A stretch of DNA of 64,000 nucleotides from Myxococcota bacterium (GTDB taxonomy: Bacteria > Myxococcota_A > Bradymonadia > UBA7976 > UBA1532): assembly GCA_963169045.1 (NCBI GenBank), contig CAUJDF010000035.1:51009-115008 (forward strand), written 5' to 3'. Shown in pieces: positions 51,171 to 58,545 of this stretch. The notes beneath the pieces are model-generated. The model was not told where the DNA came from. It searched no databases and was given only the letters and a program-made list of their open reading frames with translations. The position numbers were made by a program, and so were the translations under genes. Within the stretch, counting starts at the first letter, position 1. Every line of letters begins with the position of its first letter.

Positions 51171-52406
51171 TCAGGCGCCGGGCAGCCGCACCACGAACGC
51201 CGTCCCGCGCGGCGCGTTCGCCTCGGCGTGGATGCGCCCGCCGTGGGCGCCGACCGCGAGACGGCAGAACGCGAGGCCGAGGCCGCGGCCGCTCGCCGGG
51301 CCGCCCTCGAGGCGCACGTACTTCTCGAAGATGCGCTCGCGCATCGCTTCGGGGATGCCCTTGCCCTGGTCGGCGACGCGCAGCTCGGCGACGCCGTCGG
51401 CGGCGCGGATCTCGATGCGCACGCTGTCGCCGCCGCTGCCGTGGCGCAGCGCGTTGTCGACGAGGTTCTGCAGGACGCGACGCAGCAGCTCGCCGTCGGC
51501 GCGCAGGCGCAGGCCCGGCGCCTCGTCGACCGCGACGAGCGTCTGGCCGTGGCCCTCGGCGAGCGGCGCCATCAGCTCGACGACCCCGGCGACGAGGCGG
51601 CCGACGTCGACGTCGCCGAGGCGGGCCGTGAAGGTGCCGTCCTCGCTGCGCGACACGTCGAGCAGGTTGAGGGCGACGCGGTCGATGGCCTCGGCGCCGG
51701 CGAGCACGGAGCGCCAGTAGGGGCGCTCGCTCTCTTCGAGGCGCGGGCTGCGCAGGCGCGAGCGGCAGGCCATGATGATGCCGGCGGCGGGGCTCTTGAG
51801 GTCGTGCACGAGGAGCGCTGCCAGCTCCTCCTTCTGGCGCTGGACGCGGACGAGCGCCTCGTGTTTCTCGGCGAGCTCGGCGCGGCTGGCGACGGCCTCG
51901 GCGGTGCGCTCGGCGACGCGCTGCTCGAGGGTGGCGTAGAGCTGGACGTTCTCCATCGCGATGCTGGTGCTGTCGGCGAGGGCGGCGAGCAGCCGCACCT
52001 CCTCGGGGCGCGCGGCGTGGCGCGCCGCCCAGTAGTTGCCGATGGCGCCGATGGGCGAGGCGGTACGGATGGGCACCATCACGAGGCTCTTCACGAACGT
52101 CGGTCGGTAGGCGTCCTGCGGGATGCGCGCGTCGACGTAGATGTCCTCGATGGCGACCGGCTCGCGGTGGAGCATCGCCCAGCCGCTGATGCACGCCTCG
52201 AGCGGGAAGCGCTGGCCCTTCCACAAGGGCGCGATGGCGTCCTCGTCGGCGTAGAAGCAGCAGCCGCCGTCGCGCAGGACGAACGTGGCGCCGTCGGCAC
52301 CGGTCAGCTCGCGCGCGGCGCGGCGCACGATCGCCATGACGGTGTCGAGATCGCGGGCCAAGGAGAGGTCCTGGACCGCTGTGACCAGGCGTTCCATCGC
52401 GTTCAT
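51171..52406 (-). CDS. GAF-domain sensor histidine kinase
   Basis: Predicted 411-residue cytoplasmic kinase with no TM segment. A GAF domain (about 20-170) shows VMAIVRRAARELTGADGATF, EACISGWAMLHREPVAIEDI and MVPIRTASPIGAIGNYWA. A helical linker precedes HisKA with the phospho-acceptor in LLVHDLKSPAAGI. HATPase_c has LQNLVDNALRHG (N), VADQGKGIPEAM (G1) and GRGLGLAFCRLA (G2). The ATG at 52406 (MNAMERLV) is used; a second in-frame ATG at 52397 is possible. No response regulator is adjacent. It is convergent with the beta-helix gene, which ends 13 bp away, and divergent from a small lipoprotein gene. Confidence 0.9.
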   Translation of the reverse strand: MNAMERLVTAVQDLSLARDLDTVMAIVRRAARELTGADGATFVLRDGGCCFYADEDAIAPLWKGQRFPLEACISGWAMLHREPVAIEDIYVDARIPQDAYRPTFVKSLVMVPIRTASPIGAIGNYWAARHAARPEEVRLLAALADSTSIAMENVQLYATLEQRVAERTAEAVASRAELAEKHEALVRVQRQKEELAALLVHDLKSPAAGIIMACRSRLRSPRLEESERPYWRSVLAGAEAIDRVALNLLDVSRSEDGTFTARLGDVDVGRLVAGVVELMAPLAEGHGQTLVAVDEAPGLRLRADGELLRRVLQNLVDNALRHGSGGDSVRIEIRAADGVAELRVADQGKGIPEAMRERIFEKYVRLEGGPASGRGLGLAFCRLAVGAHGGRIHAEANAPRGTAFVVRLPGA

Positions 52407-52506
52407 GAATTCATCTTGCCACGAAAAAAGGTTCCGCCGCGGCGCCGGTACTCCCTCGCCGAAGACCGCACGACGCGGTCTCCTGACGAAAAAGGGAGCC
52501 CGACCC

Positions 52507-52881
52507 ATGAAGCACACGCTCTTCGCGATGTTCGCCCTCGCCCTCGCCGCGTGCGCCCCGGAGACCGACGCCGATCGCTGGGCCGCCGAGGAGGAGGCCG
52601 CGACCGGCCAGGAGGCGCAGGCGCTGATCAGCGGCGGCGGCGGCGGCGGGCTCGGCTACAGCTGCAGCGCGACGCTCTGCGAGTGCAACCCCGACGCCGG
52701 CGGCGCGCGGATGGACACCTGCGCCGGCATGGACGAGGTCTGCCACCGGGCCGGCAAGACGATCACCTGCACCTATCCGCCGGGCGGCCCCAATCGGTGC
52801 ACCTGCGACCTGTCCGTGGCGACGCCGGGCCGCGGGCGCAGCGTGGTCGTCGCGCCGGTCGCGCCCGCGCTGCGCCGCTGA
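52507..52881 (+). CDS. Small Cys-rich lipoprotein
   Basis: A 124-residue predicted lipoprotein. The signal peptide ends LALAAC, the lipidated cysteine being in LAACAPE. After a Gly-rich linker (SGGGGGGLGYSC) come YSCSATLCECNPDAGG, DTCAGMDEVCHRAG and CTYPPGGPNRCTCD, a likely disulfide-knotted domain. No family is recognised. The gene is alone, with an SD-like aaagggag 8 bp from its ATG. Its AT-rich leader (catcttgccacgaaaaaagg) may hold a promoter shared with the divergent kinase. Confidence 0.7.
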   Translation: MKHTLFAMFALALAACAPETDADRWAAEEEAATGQEAQALISGGGGGGLGYSCSATLCECNPDAGGARMDTCAGMDEVCHRAGKTITCTYPPGGPNRCTCDLSVATPGRGRSVVVAPVAPALRR

Positions 52882-52893
52882 ACCGCCGCCGCG

Positions 52894-54114
52894 TCAGCGC
52901 TCCTGGTGGGTACCCCACCAGCACCCGTGACCCGCCTGGATCGCCTTGCACACGCCGCCCTGGCGGTTCACCGCGCCGTCGGGCACGCAACAGATCAGCC
53001 CGGTACCGCAGCAGCTGTCGCCGCAGAACGTGCCGCCGCCGGGGCAGGCGCGGGCGTGGTCGTAGGCGGAGGTGTCGCGCTGCACGTTGTACCAGGCGGC
53101 CTCTTGCTCGGCCCGGGCGGCGGCGGCCGCGTCGGCCTCGGCCTTCGCCCGAGCCTCCGCCTGCTGCTTCTGCAGCGCCTCCCACGAGAACGGGGCCCGC
53201 GCGGGCTGGCTGCGCTCCTTGCGGCGGGCCTCGGCGAGCCGCGCCTTCTCGAAGCGCTCCCGCTCGTAGGCGGCGACCTCCTCGCGCGACCAGACCTTGC
53301 ACTCGGCGAGGCCGGCCTTCCGCAGCGCCTCGACCACCGCCTCCTTGCGCGCCGGCCAGTCGCGCCCTTCGCGGCGGTCCATGTCGTTGAGGTTGGCGAG
53401 CGCGCACGCGTCGCGGCCCTGGTCGTCGGCGGCGCGGACGTCGGCCCCGCCCGCGAGGAGCACCCGCAACAGGTCGACGTTCAGGCCGGCGGCGGCGTTG
53501 AGCAGCGGCGTCCGGCCCTCGTAATCGGACGTCTCGACGCCCGCGCTCGCCGCCTGCAGCTTCGCCACCAGGGCCACGTCGCCGCAGCGGCCGGCAGAGG
53601 CGAGCGCCGCGCCGAGCGAGGCCCGGGCCTCGTCGGTGAGCGGGCCCTTCGGCAGCAGGCGGTCGATGAGCGACGCCGCCTCCGGCACCTTCAGGAACGC
53701 GCAGCGCTCGGTGCCGGCGAGGTGGTTCTCGAGCGGCGTGTCGTTCCAGTCGTCGAGCGCCTGCGGGTCGGCGCCGTGATCGAGCAGCGCGTGGGCGAAG
53801 GCCCATTTCTCCTGGCGGATGGCCATCGTGAGCAGCGGGTACTTGTCGTTCCGGATGTTCGGGTCGGCGCCGGCGGCGAGCAGCAGGCGCGCGATGTCGG
53901 CCCGGTCGCCGTCGGTCCACAGCGCCGCCGAGAGCGGCTCGTGCCAGTAGCCGTCCGCGAGGGTGGCCGAGGCGCTCGGATCGACCCCATCGGCCTTCAG
54001 CGCCGAGGCGACCGCGTCGGCGTCGCCGCGGTAGGCGGCGCGGACGAGGCGCTGGTTCGGGGTGGCGCAGGCGGCGAGCCCGAGCGCGAGGAGCAGGGCG
54101 GAGGCGTGGCGCAT
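52894..54114 (-). CDS. Ankyrin-repeat lipoprotein with Cys-rich C-terminus
   Basis: A 406-residue predicted lipoprotein (LALGLAAC). Residues ~20-255 contain ankyrin-type repeats (NQRLVRAAYRGDADAVASAL, DIARLLLAAGADPNIRNDK, FAHALLDHGADPQALDD, NVDLLRVLLAGGADVRAADD). A long Ala/Arg/Lys coiled-coil follows (VAAYERERFEKARLAEARRK; AEARAKAEADAAAAARAEQE). The end is a cysteine cluster (CPGGGTFCGDSCCGTGLICC, CKAIQAGHGCWWG). It is probably an envelope-exposed protein-binding scaffold. The tail-to-tail distance to the small lipoprotein gene is 12 bp. Confidence 0.85.
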   Translation of the reverse strand: MRHASALLLALGLAACATPNQRLVRAAYRGDADAVASALKADGVDPSASATLADGYWHEPLSAALWTDGDRADIARLLLAAGADPNIRNDKYPLLTMAIRQEKWAFAHALLDHGADPQALDDWNDTPLENHLAGTERCAFLKVPEAASLIDRLLPKGPLTDEARASLGAALASAGRCGDVALVAKLQAASAGVETSDYEGRTPLLNAAAGLNVDLLRVLLAGGADVRAADDQGRDACALANLNDMDRREGRDWPARKEAVVEALRKAGLAECKVWSREEVAAYERERFEKARLAEARRKERSQPARAPFSWEALQKQQAEARAKAEADAAAAARAEQEAAWYNVQRDTSAYDHARACPGGGTFCGDSCCGTGLICCVPDGAVNRQGGVCKAIQAGHGCWWGTHQER

Positions 54115-54144
54115 CGTGGAATCATCCGCGCCTGTGACGCGGGG

Positions 54145-54570
54145 TCAAGGTCGCGCCAGGGCCGGCCCTCGGAAGGCTCGAGTGGCGGGATCGTGATGCG
54201 CGGCCGTCAGGCCGCCGCCGCGCGGCCCCGCCACGACCGCTCGGAGCACGGTGGCGGCGAGCGCCAGCAGGAGCAGTGGGGGCGCCGGCGCGGTCGCGGC
54301 GGCGCACCCGGAGCTTCCGTGGACGGCGCCCGCGTCGGCGGTGTCCGCGTCCGGCGCCTGCGCGTGGGGGAGGTCTTCGGACGGAGACGCGTCGGGCGAC
54401 GTCAACGCCGCGTCGGTTGGCGGCGCCTCGGGCAGCGACGCGTCCGCGGGCGGGGGCGGCGGCACCGAGGCGTCGGGCGGCGGCACCGCGGAGGTCGCCG
54501 CGCCGGCGAGGCCCACTTGCCCCGTCGGGTCGGCGCGCCCATCCTGGGCGCATGCGCGACGACACCTCAC
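54145..54570 (-). pseudogene. Orphan MYXO-CTERM tail, probable gene remnant
   Basis: An open frame encodes an Asp/Ala/Pro linker (DASLPEAPPTDAALTSPDAS) followed by GSSGCAAATAPAPPLLLL and a hydrophobic stretch, the pattern of a MYXO-CTERM sorting tail. No upstream globular domain exists. The frame instead begins inside the oppositely oriented small gene at 54552. Past the tail the frame runs on ~25 residues. It is most likely the 3' fragment of a lost surface-protein gene; a very short secreted protein is possible but has no signal peptide. Confidence 0.4.
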
Positions 54571-54821
54571 CCGCGATGCGCCGGCGATACTTCGAGCACC
54601 TGCGGCGCCTCTCGCCGGCCGATCGCGGCGCCATCGTCGACCGCCTCACACGCGACGTGCGCGGCCTGGCCGAGGCCGGCCTGCGGCAGCGCCACCCGGA
54701 GGCGAGCGACGCCGAGATCCGCGTGCGGCTCGCCGCGCTGCTGTATGGCCGCGAGGCGGCGTCGCGCCTCGGCCCCGTGCCTTCGAATGCCGTCGACCTG
54801 AGCCATGTCCGCCGTCCTTGA
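54552..54821 (+). CDS. Small helical protein coupled to nucleotidyltransferase
   Basis: An 89-residue soluble protein. SPAMRRRYFEHLRRLSPADR, AIVDRLTRDVRGLAEAGLRQ and EASDAEIRVRLAALLYGRE form a mostly helical fold. Small proteins of this style often precede AbiEii-like nucleotidyltransferase genes. The final 17 bp overlap the next gene, which implies co-translation. The candidate role is partner or antitoxin-like subunit of that enzyme, but no DNA-binding motif is visible. Confidence 0.65.
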   Translation: MRDDTSPAMRRRYFEHLRRLSPADRGAIVDRLTRDVRGLAEAGLRQRHPEASDAEIRVRLAALLYGREAASRLGPVPSNAVDLSHVRRP

Positions 54822-55383
54822 GGTCGCGTTGCGCGTCGCGCGCGCCTGTGAGGCGGCCGGCGTCGACTACTTCCTCGGAGGCAGCGTCGCCAGCTCCCTC
54901 CAGGGCGATCCCCGCGCAACGAACGACATCGACTTCGTCGTCGACCTCACCGCCGACCGTGTCGCGCCCCTGGTCGCGGCGCTCGGCCCCGACTTCGACG
55001 TCGACGCCGATGGCCTGCGGGCGGCGGTCGCGCGGCGGAGCTCGTGGAACCTGTTCTTCGTGCCGGACTTCACCAAGATCGACCTCTTCGTTCGCCGCAG
55101 GACACCCTACGACGACGCCGAGTTCTCTCGGCGGCGCCTGACGGTCGTGAGCCCGGCGGGTGACCGGCTGTACGTGAAGGCGCCGGAGGACACCGTGCTG
55201 CGGAAGCTGCTCTGGTTCCGCGACGGCGGCGGCGTCTCCGATCGGCAGTGGCGGGACGCTGTGGGCGTGCTCGCCACGAGCGGCGATGCGTTCGACTTCG
55301 AGTACGCGGACGCGTGGGCGGCGCGGCTCGGCATCGAGGCGCTTCTCGCGAAGGCGCGGGCCGACGCGGCGCCGCCGCCCTGA
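54805..55383 (+). CDS. Nucleotidyltransferase of AbiEii/MNT-like fold
   Basis: A 192-residue predicted nucleotidyltransferase. The signature FLGGSVASSLQGDPRATNDIDFVVDL has the GGS motif and the metal-binding DxD of NDIDFV. The third acid is probably in FTKIDLFVRR. The C-terminal TVLRKLLWFRDGGGVSDRQWRDAVG is shared with AbiEii-like and MenT-type toxins and with housekeeping minimal nucleotidyltransferases. Substrate (tRNA 3' ends or proteins in toxins) cannot be told from sequence. The ATG lies within the small upstream gene. Whether this pair is a toxin-antitoxin system is unproven. Confidence 0.82.
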   Translation: MSAVLEVALRVARACEAAGVDYFLGGSVASSLQGDPRATNDIDFVVDLTADRVAPLVAALGPDFDVDADGLRAAVARRSSWNLFFVPDFTKIDLFVRRRTPYDDAEFSRRRLTVVSPAGDRLYVKAPEDTVLRKLLWFRDGGGVSDRQWRDAVGVLATSGDAFDFEYADAWAARLGIEALLAKARADAAPPP

Positions 55384-55412
55384 ACGGGCCCGTCCGGCCG
55401 TCGCGCGCCGGG

Positions 55413-56501
55413 CTACTCCGCGAGCGTCACCTCGAGCGTCAGCGGCCACGTCTGTTGCTGCGCGTCCACGAGCGGGCACGTCAGCGTCGCGCGGCCGCCG
55501 GCCGGCGCGTCATCGGCGACGCGCACGTCGAAGCCGTCCTCGCCGCACTCCGCGTCCGCCTTGCAGTGGAAGAAGCGCAGCTCGTCGTCGAACGCCTGCA
55601 CCTCGAGCCACGGCGCGTCGCTCGTCACCGCGCACGACGCGCCGGTCATCGCCGACGGGCCGACGTTCTGCAGCCGGACGCGCAGCTCGCCGCGGAAGCC
55701 GGGGACGAGCGGCCGCTCGCCTTCGGTCGTGAAGCCGTCGAACACCGGCCGTGCCGCGCTGGCCTCGACGCGGGCGCTCACCTCGATGGGCCAGGCGGCG
55801 TCCTGCCCGTCGACGAGGGCGCAGGCGAAGCGCGCGACGGTGCCCGGCGCCGCGTCGGGGGCGACGCGCACGTCGAAGTCGGACGTGTCGCAGTCCGCGC
55901 CGGCCTTGCAGTGGAAGTACTGCAGCTCGCCGTCGGTCGGCTGCACGTCGACGCCCGCCGTCAGCGCGCCGACGACGCAGTGCGTCCCGGTCACGGCCGA
56001 GGCGCCGTCGTTGCGCAGCGCGATCTCGATCGACGCCGACTCGCCGGGGTTGAGCACGCCGTCGCCGTTGGCGTCGTCGTCGACGCGCACGGCGGTGACG
56101 CGCAGCGACACCGCGGCGGCCTCGATCGGCACCTCGAAGCGCAGGCTGGCGCCGTCCTCGGCGTCGCAGCGGAAGCGCGCCACGGTGCCTGGCGCCACCT
56201 GCGGGCCGACCTTGACGCGGAAGTCCTCCCTGCACGTGCCGCTGCACGAGTAGAAGCGGAGCTCGTCGTCGGTGGAGGCGAGCTCGACGCCGGCCGTCTC
56301 GCTCGCGACCGCGCACCGCAGGGTCGAGACGCCCTCGCCGCCCAGCTCGACGCGCAGCTCGGCGGACTCGCCCGGGTTGAGCCGGCCGTCACCGTTCGAA
56401 TCGCCATGCACGGCGACGCCGCGCAGCTCCAGCGTGTGCGTCTCCTCGTCGGGCGTCGGCCCGCACGCGAGACACAGCAACGCCAGGGCCAGCCGCCTCA
56501 T
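55413..56501 (-). CDS. Lipoprotein with three cysteine-paired beta repeats (last gene of exported operon)
   Basis: A 362-residue predicted lipoprotein (MRRLALALLCLACG). It contains three ~110-residue copies of a domain with a calcium-like DxNxDGxLNPGE start (GDSNGDGRLNPGESAELRVE; DDDANGDGVLNPGESASIEI). Each copy has conserved cysteines: FYSCSGTCREDF, YFHCKAGADCDTSDF, FFHCKADAECGEDGF. A PGTVARFxC turn follows. The copies resemble CARDB-type Ig-like domains. The start overlaps the stop of the preceding propeller-like gene (ATGA), in an operon of four exported proteins. Confidence 0.75.
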   Translation of the reverse strand: MRRLALALLCLACGPTPDEETHTLELRGVAVHGDSNGDGRLNPGESAELRVELGGEGVSTLRCAVASETAGVELASTDDELRFYSCSGTCREDFRVKVGPQVAPGTVARFRCDAEDGASLRFEVPIEAAAVSLRVTAVRVDDDANGDGVLNPGESASIEIALRNDGASAVTGTHCVVGALTAGVDVQPTDGELQYFHCKAGADCDTSDFDVRVAPDAAPGTVARFACALVDGQDAAWPIEVSARVEASAARPVFDGFTTEGERPLVPGFRGELRVRLQNVGPSAMTGASCAVTSDAPWLEVQAFDDELRFFHCKADAECGEDGFDVRVADDAPAGGRATLTCPLVDAQQQTWPLTLEVTLAE

Positions 56502-57331
56502 CGGCCCGGCTCCGGCGCGAGCGCGATCTCGACGAGCTGGCCCACGTCGCCGCCGTAGCCGGCGCCGACGAGGTAGAGGAAGCCGCCGTCCGCCGCGAGG
56601 CCGGTCACGCGGCCGACGTCCACCGGCAGCTCGACCGTGCCGCGGCGCTCCGCCCGGCTGGGGCTCAGCGCGTCGAGGACGTCGAGGCGTACGCTGAACG
56701 TCGCGCCGTCGAGGCGCGGGCTCTCGGCGTACATCAGGTAGTCGGATCCGAAGCGCGCGAGCGGGCCCGCGTCCCGGTCGAGCGTCACCTCGAAGAGGGG
56801 GGCCATGCGGGCGCCGACGCGGACGAAGAGCCGCCGCGCCTCGGCGGTCACGAGCCCGTCGTCGGACACGCCGAGCCCGACGAGGTCGTCGAGATCGTCG
56901 GCGAGCAGCGTGGCCTCGCCGTCGCGGACGCGGAAGAGGCGATCGGCGTACCCGACGTAGAGCGCGCCCTCGAGCCACGCGAGGGCGCGGGCGCCGCGGG
57001 CCGGGAGCGGCGTCGCGGACACGACGGCGCCCGTCCGCGGGTCGAGCGCCACGAGGCGGTCGTCCGCGCGGTCGGTGGTGAAGACGCGGCCGTCGGCGAC
57101 GGCCAGCCCGCGCGGCTCGGCGACGCCATCGATCGGGATGCGGCGCGCCTGCAGGAAGCGCGGTCCGACCGGGGCGGCGGCGTCCGGGCCGGCGTCGACC
57201 GCGGCATCGGCCTCGGGGTCGCCGCCGATGCCGGCGAGGTACTCGTCCGCGGTCTGCGGACACCCCGCCGTCGCGAGCGCCAGGAGCGCCGCCAGCCAGC
57301 GCCCCGCGCCCGCCGCGCCGCAGCGCCTCAC
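56498..57331 (-). CDS. Beta-propeller-like lipoprotein (third gene of exported operon)
   Basis: A 277-residue predicted lipoprotein starting GTG 57331, which overlaps the TGA of the PEGA gene. The signal peptide ends ALLALATAGC. The mature part has repeated four-strand units: GLAVADGRVFTTDRADDRLV, ALDPRTGAVVSATPLPARGA, LAWLEGALYVGYADRLFRV, GLAADGGFLYLVGAGYGGDV. This is a quinoprotein/SMP-30-like propeller architecture. No catalytic residues are identified. An Asp/Ala linker precedes the domain. It probably interacts with the other exported proteins of the operon. Confidence 0.7.
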   Translation of the reverse strand: MRRCGAAGAGRWLAALLALATAGCPQTADEYLAGIGGDPEADAAVDAGPDAAAPVGPRFLQARRIPIDGVAEPRGLAVADGRVFTTDRADDRLVALDPRTGAVVSATPLPARGARALAWLEGALYVGYADRLFRVRDGEATLLADDLDDLVGLGVSDDGLVTAEARRLFVRVGARMAPLFEVTLDRDAGPLARFGSDYLMYAESPRLDGATFSVRLDVLDALSPSRAERRGTVELPVDVGRVTGLAADGGFLYLVGAGYGGDVGQLVEIALAPEPGR

Positions 57332-58545
57332 CACGCGCCTCCCACGGTGACGCCGTCGGGCCCGACGGCGACGCCCGGCCCCGCGTCGCCGGGCCGGACG
57401 AGCCACCACACGAGCCCCGTCGCCACCGCGATGCCACCGCCCACGTAGAGGCCCATGCTGAGGCGGTAGCTGGTGTCGACGCTCCGGCGCAGGTCCTCGT
57501 CGTGCGGGTTGTCCTGCAGGGCGGCGCCGTCCTTGCGGTTGGCGAGGGCGTAGGCGCCGCCGAGCGCCACCGCCGTCGCGCCGCCGACCATGAGCCACGC
57601 CGGCGCGCTGCTGCGGTCGCCGGACTGCGCCGCGGTCGCCGCGGGGAGGCGCCGCGCGCCGAGCGTCGCGGTCAGGCCCGTGACGCCCTCGGCGTCGAGC
57701 GCGAGCGCGTGCCGCCACGTGGCGCCGGCGCCGCGCACCTCGATCGTCCCGGCGCACAAGGGAATCCGGAATTCGCCCGGCGTGTCGCCGACGTGCTGCC
57801 CGTCGACGTGGACCTCGGCGGCGACCGGCGCGCCGTCGGGCGTCAGCGCGTCGACGCGGAGCCGCGCCATCCGCGGCGGCGGGGCGAGGTCGAGCGTGCG
57901 CGACTCGCCCGGCGTGAGGTCGACGGGGACGCGCAGCGGCTGGTGACAGCGCGACTCGAGCTCCACGAGGTTCCGGCCGGCGTCGAGCGGCTGCGTCGCG
58001 TGGGGCGGCACGCCGACGCCGTTCACCCGGACGGACACGCCGTCGGGCGCGACGACGCGCAGCGAGGCGCGCCCGCGCTCGGTCACGGGCAGGCGCCCCA
58101 GCAGGCGCCGCGCGGCGGTCACCACCTGCGCCTCGAGCTGCGGTGCGTCCGGCGCCGCCGCCACCTCCTGGGCGAGCAGCGCCCCGCCGCGCGCCTCGTG
58201 CAGGCGCAGCGTGAGCTTCAGCTCGCCGGCCACCGTCCGCACGACGCCGGAGACGACCGCGTCCGCGTCGAGCTTGCGCGCCGTCTCCACCGCGCACTCC
58301 CCCACGCAGTCGGCGAGCTGCGTGCCGGGCGGCAGCAGCGCCAGCACGTTCTCGCCGGTCAGCACCATCCAGTCGTCGCGGGGCAGCGCCGCCGCCTCGC
58401 CGCGCACCCGGTCGGCGAGGAAGCGCACCGTGGCGGTGCCGAGGCCGGCTTCGTCGGTGAGCTCGAGGATGGCCAGACGCCGCGGCGCGGCCGCGGCCGG
58501 TCCGGCGGCGATCACGAGCGCCGCGATCAGCGCGTGGCGACGCAC
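57328..58545 (-). CDS. Exported PEGA-domain protein with C-terminal membrane helices (second gene of operon)
   Basis: A 405-residue protein starting GTG 58545, inside the end of the upstream lipoprotein gene (19 bp overlap). A signal peptide (LIAALVIAAGPAAA) precedes a nucleoside-like ~130-residue domain (RRLAILELTDEAGLGTATVR; LADCVGECAVETARKLDAD) of a type common in myxobacterial outer-membrane assembly proteins. Two PEGA-type regions follow (GVSVRVNGVGVPPHATQPLD; EVHVDGQHVGDTPGEFRI). Two hydrophobic segments near the C-terminus (WLMVGGATAVALGGAYALA; LYVGGGIAVATGLVWWLV) anchor it in the inner membrane. The PEGA region would face the periplasm. Confidence 0.75.
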   Translation of the reverse strand: MRRHALIAALVIAAGPAAAAPRRLAILELTDEAGLGTATVRFLADRVRGEAAALPRDDWMVLTGENVLALLPPGTQLADCVGECAVETARKLDADAVVSGVVRTVAGELKLTLRLHEARGGALLAQEVAAAPDAPQLEAQVVTAARRLLGRLPVTERGRASLRVVAPDGVSVRVNGVGVPPHATQPLDAGRNLVELESRCHQPLRVPVDLTPGESRTLDLAPPPRMARLRVDALTPDGAPVAAEVHVDGQHVGDTPGEFRIPLCAGTIEVRGAGATWRHALALDAEGVTGLTATLGARRLPAATAAQSGDRSSAPAWLMVGGATAVALGGAYALANRKDGAALQDNPHDEDLRRSVDTSYRLSMGLYVGGGIAVATGLVWWLVRPGDAGPGVAVGPDGVTVGGAW

